A stretch of DNA of 22,337 bases from an uncultured marine group I thaumarchaeote (lineage in GTDB: Archaea; Thermoproteota; Nitrososphaeria; Nitrososphaerales; Nitrosopumilaceae). The DNA is taken from contig CABXKZ010000007.1 in NCBI GenBank assembly GCA_902512865.1, positions 1-22,337 of the forward strand. The letters run 5' to 3'. The notes below the pieces were generated by a model, which was given only the letters and a program-made list of their open reading frames with translations, did no database searches and was not told where the DNA came from. Below are positions 14,634-22,258 of the stretch, piece by piece. Every line of letters starts with the position of its first letter. Position 1 is the stretch's first letter. The position numbers and the translations under genes were made by a program.

Positions 14634-15476
14634 TCACTTTGTATGTACTTTTCTCCATCTAACTTCTAATTTATCTGCTAGATGCATTTTTACTGCCTTT
14701 AACAAAACTTCTGCTTCAAGTTTTTGTCCAGCTCGTTTTATTGATTCTAATGTATGCTCTGGTTTTACATCAAATGAATCTTGAAAAATTATTGGTCCTT
14801 GATCAAGATTCTCTGTTACATAATGAGATGTTACACCAATAATTTTTGTTCCTCTTTCATATGCTTGTGCATATGCCATTGCACCTGGAAATGCAGGAAG
14901 TAATGATGGATGTATGTTTATGATCCTGTTTGGATATCTCCAAACAAAATTTGGTGTTAGTATTCTCATATATCTTCCTAACGCAATCAAATCTATATCG
15001 TATTTTTTACAAACTTGTATAATTTTTGATTCTGCTTTATCTTGACTTTTTTCATTTATTAATACAAAAGGTATTTTAGCTTTTTTTGCCATTGATGATA
15101 AGGTATTTTGTGTACCGATCACCACTGAAATTTTTCCTTTGAGTTCTTTTTTAGTCTGTGCACGAATTAGTGTCTGAAGACAATGAGATTCTTTTGTTAC
15201 AAAGACAGCAATATTCTTCTGTGAATTTGATTCATGATGTGTATTAACTTCCATATGCAATTGTTTGCCTAATTTTTCTAAATCAGAATCAAATCTCTTA
15301 ATATCGATCTTTTTTGTGAATGATACTTCTAAATACATACCAAAAAGACCTTTGATAACATTCTGATTAACCCTCTCAAGGTTACCTTTTCGTTCAAAAA
15401 CAAAATTTGTAAAATTAGCTACAATTCCTTCTTTATCTTTTCCTACTACTGTTATCCCAATCAATGTTTTTTTCAA
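14634..15476 (-). CDS. purU: Formyltetrahydrofolate deformylase
   Basis: 280-aa PurU-type enzyme that hydrolyses 10-formyl-tetrahydrofolate to formate and tetrahydrofolate. An N-terminal ACT domain (about 4-80, GITVVGKDKEGIVANFTNFV) is followed by a formyltransferase-fold domain (about 87-280). The latter has the catalytic triad in NIHPSLLP (N187, H189) and ENLDQGPI (D225). The ACT domain distinguishes PurU from GAR transformylase PurN. The start is TTG at 15476: an in-frame stop lies 7 codons upstream and no ATG intervenes. TATA-like CATATATG (minus strand, about 15500-15507) is centred about 28 bp upstream, so the mRNA may be leaderless on a TTG. It is followed after 4 bp by the creatininase-family gene. 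Confidence 0.93.
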   Translation of the reverse strand: MKKTLIGITVVGKDKEGIVANFTNFVFERKGNLERVNQNVIKGLFGMYLEVSFTKKIDIKRFDSDLEKLGKQLHMEVNTHHESNSQKNIAVFVTKESHCLQTLIRAQTKKELKGKISVVIGTQNTLSSMAKKAKIPFVLINEKSQDKAESKIIQVCKKYDIDLIALGRYMRILTPNFVWRYPNRIINIHPSLLPAFPGAMAYAQAYERGTKIIGVTSHYVTENLDQGPIIFQDSFDVKPEHTLESIKRAGQKLEAEVLLKAVKMHLADKLEVRWRKVHTK

Positions 15477-15499
15477 TGCCGACGTTGTTGTTTAATCTC

Positions 15500-15507
15500 A
15501 TATATGC
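15500..15507 (-). promoter_or_regulatory. TATA-like element for the PurU operon
   Basis: CATATATG on the minus strand is centred about 28 bp upstream of the TTG at 15476 and lies in the 61-bp gap downstream of tRNA-Leu. Confidence 0.45.
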
Positions 15508-15537
15508 TTAAGGTATTTTGTAAAAAAAATCAAATAA

Positions 15538-15622
15538 TGCGGGTGGTGGGATTCGAACCCACGAACTCCTAAGAGACAGGGTCCTAAACCCTGCGCCTTT
15601 GACCAGGCTGGGCGACACCCGC
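15538..15622 (-). tRNA. tRNA-Leu (anticodon UAG)
   Basis: The minus strand folds as an 85-nt class II tRNA. The acceptor is GCGGGTG/CACCCGC. The anticodon stem CAGGG/CCCTG surrounds loop TTTAGGA, giving anticodon UAG. A long variable arm (TCTCTTAGGAG) is present. The T arm is GTGGG/CCCAC with loop TTCGAAT. The discriminator is A, CCA is not encoded, and there is no intron. Confidence 0.97.
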
Positions 15623-15643
15623 AAGCATTGTGCAACAACAGAC

Positions 15644-15651
15644 AAATTTAT
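15644..15651. promoter_or_regulatory. TATA-like element in the tRNA-Leu/phosphomutase divergent region
   Basis: AAATTTAT sits in the middle of the 47-bp gap between the tRNA-Leu 5' end (15622, minus) and the ATG at 15670 (plus). It is 22-29 bp upstream of the tRNA and 19-26 bp upstream of the ATG. Confidence 0.45.
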
Positions 15652-15669
15652 CGGTATTGAATTGAGAAT

Positions 15670-17013
15670 ATGAAAAAATTATTCGGTACAAATGGTGTTC
15701 GTGGTGTTTTTTCTGAAGACTTTACGCTAGAATTCATTAATGATCTTGTCATGTCATTAGCAGCATATTTTCAAAAAGGAAAAATTTTGGTAGGTTATGA
15801 TGGCAGACACTCTAGCCTGATTGTTGCAAAAATTGTTTCTTCAGCATTAAATTATTCAGGTTTAGATTGTTATATAGCTGGACTTGTGCCTACTCCTTGT
15901 TTAGAATATGCAACAAAAAAACTAGGATATGATGGTGGATTGATGATTACTGCATCACACAATCCTCCTCAGTATAATGGAATCAAACCTGTTGCATTTG
16001 ATGGTGTTGAAATTTCCCGTGAAGATGAACAAAAAATAGAGCAAATTTTTGATCAAAAAAATTGGATTAAGACTGATATATTTGGTAAATCATTTGAAGA
16101 AAAAAATGCTATTTCTACATACGTTGATGGAATAATTTCCTTAGTTGATGTTCATTCCATCAAGGCAAAAAAATTCAAAGTTTGTCTAGATCTTGGAAAT
16201 GGTGCACAATCGGTTACTGCAAAACAATTATGTGAAAAATTAGGATGTGATGTCTATACAATAAATGAAAAGATTGACGGTGATTTTCCAGGTCGTGGTT
16301 CAGAACCTACTCCTCAAAACCTTGAAGAATTATCTAGATTGGTTGTTGATAAAACTTCAAACTTTGGAATTGCATTTGATGGTGATGGTGATAGAAGTAT
16401 TTTCTGTGATGAAACTGGAAAAATTTTAACAGGTGACAGTTCCGCCTTACTTCTTTGTGATTATTTACTCCAACATTATCCAAATTCACAAGTAGTGACA
16501 TGTCTAAACTCTAGTAATATTATTGAAACCATTATTGAAAAAAGTAATTCTCATGTAGTGTGGACAAAAGTGGGTAGTGTAGAAGTCTCTAGAAAAATGA
16601 TAAATGATGATGCGTTAATTGGTTATGAAGAAAATGGGGGATTTATGTTTGGAAAGCATAATCATGTACGAGATGGTGCTATGACTCTAGCATTAATGCT
16701 AGATCTATTATCTAAATCAGAATCAAATCTAAGTCAAAACATCAAAAATCTTCCACCTAGTTTTACTACTAAAACAAAGATGGAATGTTCTTTAGAACAA
16801 TCAAAAATTGTTATTTCAGAACTTTTGAGAGAATTTCCTGATTCAAATACTTCTGATGGAATCAAAATTCAAGTGGATGAAAACAACTGGGTCATGATTA
16901 GACCAAGTGGAACTGAACCAATAATTCGAATTTACGGAGAATCAAACTCTCAACAAAATCTTGATTCATTAATCTCTAATTTTGTTGAAAAAACCAAATC
17001 ATTCCTCTCCTGA
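15670..17013 (+). CDS. glmM: Phosphoglucosamine mutase / phosphomannomutase family
   Basis: 447-aa alpha-D-phosphohexomutase that moves a phosphate between C6 and C1 of a hexose. Its likely pathway is supply of UDP-GlcNAc or mannose-1-phosphate for glycans. The phosphoserine loop is MITASHNPP with S96. The Mg site is DGDGDRS (D237, D239, D241). The sugar loop is GYEENGGFMFG (about 317-327), and the phosphate-binding loop RPSGTEPIIRIYGES is near residue 418. The start MKKLFGTNGVRG is typical of the GlmM/archaeal ManB group, but substrate preference cannot be read reliably. It is divergent from tRNA-Leu and followed by the ribosomal operon. Confidence 0.92.
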   Translation: MKKLFGTNGVRGVFSEDFTLEFINDLVMSLAAYFQKGKILVGYDGRHSSLIVAKIVSSALNYSGLDCYIAGLVPTPCLEYATKKLGYDGGLMITASHNPPQYNGIKPVAFDGVEISREDEQKIEQIFDQKNWIKTDIFGKSFEEKNAISTYVDGIISLVDVHSIKAKKFKVCLDLGNGAQSVTAKQLCEKLGCDVYTINEKIDGDFPGRGSEPTPQNLEELSRLVVDKTSNFGIAFDGDGDRSIFCDETGKILTGDSSALLLCDYLLQHYPNSQVVTCLNSSNIIETIIEKSNSHVVWTKVGSVEVSRKMINDDALIGYEENGGFMFGKHNHVRDGAMTLALMLDLLSKSESNLSQNIKNLPPSFTTKTKMECSLEQSKIVISELLREFPDSNTSDGIKIQVDENNWVMIRPSGTEPIIRIYGESNSQQNLDSLISNFVEKTKSFLS

Positions 17014-17017
17014 TAAC

Positions 17018-17025
17018 ATATTTAA
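17018..17025 (+). promoter_or_regulatory. TATA-like element for the L7Ae operon
   Basis: ATATTTAA lies 24-31 bp upstream of the ATG at 17049. This supports a leaderless mRNA beginning at that ATG rather than at the in-frame ATG at 17040. Confidence 0.55.
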
Positions 17026-17048
17026 GACCATTTTAGGTCATGCTCATA

Positions 17049-17435
17049 ATGGCTAAAGCATACTATGTAAAATTTGAAACACCAGAAGAACTTGTAAGTC
17101 CGATCCTTGAAGCACTAAGAGTTTCTGCCACATCTGGTAAAGTTGTCAGAGGTACAAATGAGGCAACAAAAGCCATTGAACGTGGAATTAGCAAATTAAT
17201 CATTATTGCAGAAGATGTTGAACCTCCAGAGGTTGTAGCCCATCTTCCACTAATTTGTGAAGAACAAAAAGCAGCTTATGCATTTGTTCCAAGTAAACAA
17301 GAACTAGGAAAAGCTCTTGGAATTGATGTTACATCAGCTGCCGCTGCTATATTAGATTCAGGAGATGCATCACATATTGTTGATGAAGTAGTTGCATCAC
17401 TAGCTAAACTAAAAGGTGGCTCGACTGAACAATGA
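17049..17435 (+). CDS. rpl7ae: Ribosomal protein eL8 (L7Ae)
   Basis: 128-aa kink-turn-binding protein of the large subunit that in archaea also assembles C/D and H/ACA sRNPs and RNase P. Signature: [17 protein letters not shown] (about 30-46), then [19 protein letters not shown] and the C-terminal KQELGKALG helix. The start [10 protein letters not shown] at 17049 is preferred to the in-frame ATG at 17040, since a TATA-like element is centred 27 bp before it and family members begin this way. The stop overlaps the S28e start by 4 nt (ATGA). Confidence 0.96.
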   Translation: MAKAYYVKFETPEELVSPILEALRVSATSGKVVRGTNEATKAIERGISKLIIIAEDVEPPEVVAHLPLICEEQKAAYAFVPSKQELGKALGIDVTSAAAAILDSGDASHIVDEVVASLAKLKGGSTEQ

Positions 17436-17647
17436 GTCAAACAGAATCTGATCAGTTAAGTCCTGCAGATATAATTCAAATTGTTGGTAGAACTGGTATT
17501 GCAGGAGAAGTTATTCAAGTTAGAGTTAAAGTTCGTGAAGGTAAAGACAAAGGTCGTGTTCTCACTAGAAATGTAAAAGGTTCACCTAGAGTTGGAGAAG
17601 TTTTAATCTTACGTGAAACTGAACGTGAGGCAAAGAAATTACATTAG
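17432..17647 (+). CDS. rps28e: Ribosomal protein eS28 (S28e)
   Basis: 71-aa small-subunit protein with an OB-like barrel. [16 protein letters not shown] at about 19-34 and the terminal [12 protein letters not shown] are diagnostic. Its start overlaps the L7Ae stop by 4 nt, and L24e begins 9 bp after its stop, the standard archaeal L7Ae-S28e-L24e order. Confidence 0.96.
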   Translation: MSQTESDQLSPADIIQIVGRTGIAGEVIQVRVKVREGKDKGRVLTRNVKGSPRVGEVLILRETEREAKKLH

Positions 17648-17656
17648 TGATTAATT

Positions 17657-17860
17657 ATGAGTCTATTAGTAAAACCATGTAGCTTTTGTGACCGACCTGT
17701 AGCAAAAGGTACTGGAACAATGAATGTAAAGAATGATGGAACTGTAAGATGGTTCTGCTCTGCAAAATGCAAAAAAAATGCAATTGATCTAAAAAGAGAT
17801 CCTAGAAAATTCAAATGGACAAAGAAATTCGTTAAAGGCGGAATTAAAGTCAAGAAGTAA
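17657..17860 (+). CDS. rpl24e: Ribosomal protein eL24 (L24e)
   Basis: 67-aa zinc-binding large-subunit protein. Zinc ligands are C8, C11, C34 and C38 in CSFCDRPV and WFCSAKCKKN, followed by the basic RDPRKFKWTKKF segment of the family. It lies 9 bp after S28e; Ndk starts 1 nt after its stop. Confidence 0.96.
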   Translation: MSLLVKPCSFCDRPVAKGTGTMNVKNDGTVRWFCSAKCKKNAIDLKRDPRKFKWTKKFVKGGIKVKK

Positions 17861-17861
17861 A

Positions 17862-18263
17862 TTGTCTGAACAAACATTATTTATTGTAAAACCTGACGGT
17901 GTCCAAAGAAAATTAGTTGGAGAAATAATTTCGAGGTTTGAGAAAAAAGGATTTACAATTTTAAAACTAAAAATGTTTACATTTACTAAAGAATTAGCAA
18001 CTGAATTTTATTCAGTTCATAAAGATAAACCATTTTTTGATGAACTACTAGAGTATATTACATCAGGTCCAGTTGTTGTCACTGTTGTAGACGGTAACAA
18101 TGCTGTTGCTACAACAAGACAGATGGTTGGTGCAACAAAATCCTTTGAAGCTGAACCTGGTTCAATCAGAGGTGATTTTGGTTTAGGCTTCACTGAAAAT
18201 ATTATTCATGCATCTGATTCAACAGAAAGCTTTGATAAAGAAGTAAATGTGGTATTCAAGTGA
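17862..18263 (+). CDS. ndk: Nucleoside diphosphate kinase
   Basis: 133-aa enzyme that passes the gamma phosphate from ATP to NDPs through a phosphohistidine. H116 in NIIHASDSTES is the phosphorylated residue. TLFIVKPDGVQRKLVGEI is the N-terminal signature. The length is slightly below the usual 135-155. Translation starts at TTG, 1 nt after the L24e stop; no ATG in frame would keep the N-terminal strand. It lies between L24e and aIF5B in the translation operon, a common archaeal order. Confidence 0.96.
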   Translation: MSEQTLFIVKPDGVQRKLVGEIISRFEKKGFTILKLKMFTFTKELATEFYSVHKDKPFFDELLEYITSGPVVVTVVDGNNAVATTRQMVGATKSFEAEPGSIRGDFGLGFTENIIHASDSTESFDKEVNVVFK

Positions 18264-18269
18264 TTCACA

Positions 18270-20051
18270 TTGCGTATCAGACAACCCATTGTGGCTGTAT
18301 TAGGTCACGTTGATTCAGGAAAAACATCCCTTTTAGATAAAATTCGTGGAACTGGTGTACAAGGTAGAGAAGCTGGTGGCATAACTCAACATATTGGAGC
18401 GAGCTTCTTACCTGATGAAACTATTCAAAAATTATGCGGTTCACTTTATGAAAAATTAGGAAAAGCAGAAACTAAAATTCCTGGAATTTTGGTAATTGAT
18501 ACACCTGGACATGAAGTATTCACAAATCTTCGAGCTAGAGGTGGTTCTGCTGCAGATATTGCAATTTTAGTTGTCGATATTAATCGGGGGTTTCAACCTC
18601 AAACTAATGAAAGTCTAAAAATTCTTGAAAGCCGAAAAGTACCTTTTGTGGTTGCATTAAACAAAGTAGATATGATATCTGGTTGGCAAGCAACAGATGA
18701 TGCTTACATATCTCAAGCAATAAAAAAACAATCTCTATCTATTCAGACAAATATTGATGAACAAATCTATAACGTTGTTGGAGCATTATCTATACTGGGA
18801 TATCAATCTGAAGCATTTTACAGAGTACAGGATTTCAAAAAAGAGATATCTATTGTCCCTGTAAGTGCTAGATCTGGAGTTGGTATTCCTGAATTGCTTG
18901 CGGTATTGGTTGGGTTAACACAACAATTCCTAGGTAAAAAATTAGAACAAGAGGAGAAACAAACACGTGGAATAATTTTAGAAGTAAATGATGAGGTAGG
19001 ATTAGGTCCTACTGCAAATATGATCCTAATTGATGGTCATCTTAAGAAGGATGACAATGTTGTTGTTGCAAAGAGAGATTCTGTAATAATTACAAAACCA
19101 AAAGCTCTCTTACTCCCAAAACCTCTAGATGAAATGCGTGATCCACGAGATAAATTCAAACCAATAGATGAAGTACAAGCAGCAGCAGGAATAAAAATTG
19201 CATCACCTGATTTAGAAGGAGTTCTTCCAGGAACTACTGTTTATGCATCCTCAAACCCAGAAGATACAGAAGAATTCAAAAGAACACTTGAATCTGAAAT
19301 GGAATCTGTTTTTATTGATACTGAAACAACGGGTGTAATTCTAAAATGTGATACTATTGGTTCACTTGAAGCAATTACTGAAATGCTTAGACGACAACAA
19401 GTTCCTATATCCAAAGCTGACATCGGACCTGTTACTCGTAGAGATGTAATGCAAGCAAAAGCTATCAAAGATAAAGATCGTCATCTCGGTGTTATCTTAG
19501 CATTTAATGTAAAAGTATTTGATGATGCAAAAATTGAATGTGATGAAAGTCACATAAGAGTATTTGAAGACAAAGTCATTTACAGTTTAATTGATACTTA
19601 CTCTCAATGGGTTGATGATGATAAATCTGATCTTGAAAATTCAATTTTTAAAGAATTTACTCCAATATGCAAATTTACATTTCTAAAAGGCTATACATTT
19701 CGTAACAACAATCCTGCAGTATTTGGTATACGTGTAGATGTTGGTACACTTAGACAAAAAACTTCGTTTACAAATAAAACTGGTAAAAAAATTGGAAATA
19801 TTCATTCTCTTGAAGCTGATGGTAAAACTGTCAAAGAAGTCAAGATGGATGAAGAAGTTGCGTGTTCTGTACAAAATGTTACAATTGGACGGCAAATAAA
19901 TGAAGAAGATGTATTTTATACTCTACCTACTCCATCTGAAGCAAAACAACTTTTGAAAAAATATGCTCACAAACTTACTTCTGAAGAATTACGAACACTC
20001 AATGAAATTGTTCGTATACAAAGAGAAACTAATCCAGTTTATGGTTATTGA
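18270..20051 (+). CDS. infB: Translation initiation factor aIF5B (IF2-like)
   Basis: 593-aa GTPase that joins ribosomal subunits during initiation. G1 is GHVDSGKT (12-19), G2 includes GGITQHIGA (37-45), G3 is DTPGHE (77-82), and G4 is NKVD (131-134). Downstream are the beta-barrel domain II (about 230-350), the alpha/beta/alpha domain III (about 355-460), and the C-terminal domain ending NEIVRIQRETNPVYGY. The length matches archaeal aIF5B, which lacks the long bacterial N-terminus. It starts at TTG, 6 bp after ndk; the motif position shows nothing is missing upstream. The 3' end overlaps the convergent thioredoxin gene by 7 bp. Confidence 0.97.
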   Translation: MRIRQPIVAVLGHVDSGKTSLLDKIRGTGVQGREAGGITQHIGASFLPDETIQKLCGSLYEKLGKAETKIPGILVIDTPGHEVFTNLRARGGSAADIAILVVDINRGFQPQTNESLKILESRKVPFVVALNKVDMISGWQATDDAYISQAIKKQSLSIQTNIDEQIYNVVGALSILGYQSEAFYRVQDFKKEISIVPVSARSGVGIPELLAVLVGLTQQFLGKKLEQEEKQTRGIILEVNDEVGLGPTANMILIDGHLKKDDNVVVAKRDSVIITKPKALLLPKPLDEMRDPRDKFKPIDEVQAAAGIKIASPDLEGVLPGTTVYASSNPEDTEEFKRTLESEMESVFIDTETTGVILKCDTIGSLEAITEMLRRQQVPISKADIGPVTRRDVMQAKAIKDKDRHLGVILAFNVKVFDDAKIECDESHIRVFEDKVIYSLIDTYSQWVDDDKSDLENSIFKEFTPICKFTFLKGYTFRNNNPAVFGIRVDVGTLRQKTSFTNKTGKKIGNIHSLEADGKTVKEVKMDEEVACSVQNVTIGRQINEEDVFYTLPTPSEAKQLLKKYAHKLTSEELRTLNEIVRIQRETNPVYGY

Positions 20052-20455
20052 TTATCTATAAATTTTTTACAAATCATATGTATGCCTGGTTCTCCTACTG
20101 CTCCAACCATTGTATTTACAACTTCGGCATTTTTGAACATGATGAATGTTGGAATTGATTGAACTCCATATTTCATTGCAATATCTTGTGCATCATCTAC
20201 ATTCACTCTTGCAAATCTGATCTGCTTGTATTTTTTTGCCATTCTGGTGAATATTGGATGCATTGATTTACAAGGTCCACACCATTCTGCCCAAAAATCT
20301 ACTAAAAGTAAATTATTATTTCTAATCTCTTGATTAAAATTTTGAGATGTTAATTCAATAACTGGCATCTCATTTACAATATTGTTAAGATCTTGTTGTT
20401 GTAATAAATCCTCTAATTGTTTTTTCTTTATTTTCTCAAATTCTGCATCTTCCAT
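20045..20455 (-). CDS. Thioredoxin with N-terminal charged helix
   Basis: 136-aa thioredoxin-fold protein. The active site is WCGPC (C59, C62) and the cis-Pro is P102 in SIPTFIMF. It carries about 30 extra residues before the fold: EDAEFEKIKKKQLEDLLQQQ is a charged amphipathic helix resembling the N-terminal region of PDCD5-family DNA/ribosome-associated proteins, though the rest of that family is absent. An internal ATG (Met30, at 20368) would give a standard-length thioredoxin. The ATG at 20455 is kept because a TATA-like AATAAATATT on the minus strand is centred about 25 bp upstream, inside a 16-bp palindrome. It lies 32 bp downstream of archease on the same strand. Confidence 0.9.
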   Translation of the reverse strand: MEDAEFEKIKKKQLEDLLQQQDLNNIVNEMPVIELTSQNFNQEIRNNNLLLVDFWAEWCGPCKSMHPIFTRMAKKYKQIRFARVNVDDAQDIAMKYGVQSIPTFIMFKNAEVVNTMVGAVGEPGIHMICKKFIDNQ

Positions 20456-20471
20456 AATCTTCTCTTTAAAT

Positions 20472-20487
20472 TACAATATTTATTGTA
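20472..20487. promoter_or_regulatory. 16-bp perfect inverted repeat overlapping the thioredoxin promoter
   Basis: TACAATA-TT-TATTGTA has two 7-bp arms. It occupies positions -17 to -32 relative to the thioredoxin ATG at 20455, so it overlaps the expected TATA box. It ends exactly before the archease stop codon. Candidate operator; alternatively a small hairpin at the archease 3' end. Confidence 0.4.
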
Positions 20488-20904
20488 TTACAAATCAAGT
20501 AAATATTTCATTATGACTTTATCATCTTGTTTAATCTCCATCTCGTGAAATGTAGGGGATTTTATTTCAACCTTGAAATCATGTTTTCTCAAATCTATTG
20601 CTTCTCCAAAAATTTCTGCATCAATTTGGTAATTACCATTTTTTGTAATTTCTAATAGAATTCTTTTTCCGGCAAATCCATCTGTAATAGTAAGGATTAT
20701 CATTTCTTCAAGCCAATTATACAACAAATATTTCAAATCTTTTCCTTTCACTATCAACTTTTTACTATTATTTTCATCAACCTTAGAAATATCTAGAATT
20801 GTCTCAATAACTGAAATTCCTGCTATTTCAAATGCTTCTTTCAAATTATCTGCAGTAACCTCAATTATTGCATCAGTTGCATGCTCTAATGTTTTGTAAC
20901 TCAT
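20488..20904 (-). CDS. Archease (RtcB RNA-ligase activator)
   Basis: 138-aa small protein that in archaea activates the tRNA-splicing ligase RtcB by helping its guanylylation. Family features: the N-terminal EHATDAIIEVTADNLKEAFE (H8, D11), NWLEEMIILTITDG (63-76), and the C-terminal metal and turnover region IKSPTFHEMEI (H120) ending with D137. No rtcB gene is in the window. The ATG at 20904 has a TATA-like TAATTAAT about 26 bp upstream. It is divergent from hisS with an 82-bp gap. Confidence 0.92.
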   Translation of the reverse strand: MSYKTLEHATDAIIEVTADNLKEAFEIAGISVIETILDISKVDENNSKKLIVKGKDLKYLLYNWLEEMIILTITDGFAGKRILLEITKNGNYQIDAEIFGEAIDLRKHDFKVEIKSPTFHEMEIKQDDKVIMKYLLDL

Positions 20905-20925
20905 TTCATATCCATGATATTCTGT

Positions 20926-20933
20926 TATTAATT
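20926..20933 (-). promoter_or_regulatory. TATA-like element for archease
   Basis: A TAATTAAT-like stretch on the minus strand is centred about 26 bp upstream of the archease ATG, matching the leaderless spacing seen at other genes here. Confidence 0.4.
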
Positions 20934-20956
20934 AGTTACAACTCCCACAGCAAAGT

Positions 20957-20964
20957 CTAAATTC
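20957..20964 (+). promoter_or_regulatory. TATA-like element for hisS
   Basis: TCTAAATT is centred about 26 bp upstream of the ATG at 20987. Unlike the shorter divergent gaps, this 82-bp region holds a separate element for each gene. Confidence 0.4.
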
Positions 20965-20986
20965 GTTGTTTCATTTTTTTTTGTAA

Positions 20987-22258
20987 ATGGATCTACCTAG
21001 AGGAATGAAAGATTTTGAAAATTCTGAAATTCAAAAAATTGAATACATCAGAGAAAAATTCCTTTCAACCTCTGAGATATTTGGATTTGAATTAATGGAG
21101 CCTTCTTCAATTGAATTAATGTCTGTTATTGAAGCAAAGAGTGGGCCTGCAATTCGTGATGATGTCTATTTTTTTAATGATAAAGGTGACAGAGAAGTTT
21201 CATTAAGGTTTGATTTTACAGTTGGTCTAACACGATATGTAACTGGACAAAAATCAATGAAGCTCCCAGCAAAAATTTCTGCATTTGGTGGTGTATGGAG
21301 ATATGATGAACCACAAAAAGGAAGATACAGATTCTTTCATCAATGGGATATTGAAATATTTGGAAAACAAAATACTGAAACTGATGCAGAAATCATAGAA
21401 TTCACATCAAAATTTTTCTCAAATCTTGGTCTTGAGAATACAATTCTAAGCATTTCTCATCGAAAAATTGTCCAATCATACATTTCATCTGTCTTTGAAT
21501 CTGATAAACCTGAACTTATTTCAGATATTCTTCGTGCAATTGATAAAATACAGAAAAAATCAAAACAAGAAATTTTCTCCGAGTATGAGAAAAAAGGATA
21601 TGCTAAAGAAAAATTAGAAAAAATCATAGAATTCTCTAAACTAAAAGGCAGTCCTGAAGAAATATCTAAAATTTTAGATGTAACTCAATTTGAGAATTGG
21701 TCTGAATTAATAATACTGTTTGAATCTCTAAAAAATCGTAATGTAAATAATATTCAAATTGATTTTGGAATTGTTAGAGGTCTTGATTATTATTCTGGTG
21801 TAGTCTTTGAAGCATTCGATAAAACTTTTGATATAGGTGCTTTAGTTGGTGGTGGAAGATATGATAATTTACCATCTGTCTTTGGTAGGGATGATCTTGG
21901 TGCAACTGGTGTTGCGGGTGGTGTTGAACGTATTATGTTAGCATTAGAAAACCAAAAATCATCATTCACAGAGCAAAAAAATCGTGTTTCTATTTTATAT
22001 GTTAATGAAGAAATGAAATCAATTGCTATTAAAATTACATCTTTGTTGAGAGAAAATTCTATACCAACTGATATTGATCTTTCTGGTAGAGCACTTAAAA
22101 AACAAATGGAACACTCCACTAATTCAAAATTTGTTATCATTGTAGGTCCTGATGAATATTCAAAAAATATGGTTGTCGTAAGAAATATGTCTGATAGAAA
22201 TGAAAATCAAGTTTTAATACCTGAATTATTAAAACACATCAAAAATCTTTTAATGTAA
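20987..22258 (+). CDS. hisS: Histidyl-tRNA synthetase
   Basis: 423-aa class II aminoacyl-tRNA synthetase that charges tRNA-His. Motif 1 region: DLPRGMKDF at the N-terminus. LRFDFTVGLTRYV is at 73-85. Motif 2 is GVWRYDEPQKGRYRFFHQWD (102-121). The His-specific motif is RGLDYYSGVVFEAF (264-277). Motif 3 is GGVERIMLAL (311-320). The C-terminal anticodon-binding domain covers about 330-423. The length is normal for archaeal HisRS. The stop overlaps the end of a convergent gene by 9 bp. Confidence 0.97.
   Translation: MDLPRGMKDFENSEIQKIEYIREKFLSTSEIFGFELMEPSSIELMSVIEAKSGPAIRDDVYFFNDKGDREVSLRFDFTVGLTRYVTGQKSMKLPAKISAFGGVWRYDEPQKGRYRFFHQWDIEIFGKQNTETDAEIIEFTSKFFSNLGLENTILSISHRKIVQSYISSVFESDKPELISDILRAIDKIQKKSKQEIFSEYEKKGYAKEKLEKIIEFSKLKGSPEEISKILDVTQFENWSELIILFESLKNRNVNNIQIDFGIVRGLDYYSGVVFEAFDKTFDIGALVGGGRYDNLPSVFGRDDLGATGVAGGVERIMLALENQKSSFTEQKNRVSILYVNEEMKSIAIKITSLLRENSIPTDIDLSGRALKKQMEHSTNSKFVIIVGPDEYSKNMVVVRNMSDRNENQVLIPELLKHIKNLLM

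Noticed and set aside
17040..17048. ATG at 17040 as the start of L7Ae
   Set aside because: It would add three residues not usual in the family, while the ATG at 17049 is correctly spaced from the TATA-like element.
17644..17877. 77-codon minus-strand frame opposite L24e
   Set aside because: Antisense to a certain ribosomal protein gene in a plus-strand operon, with no motif or promoter.
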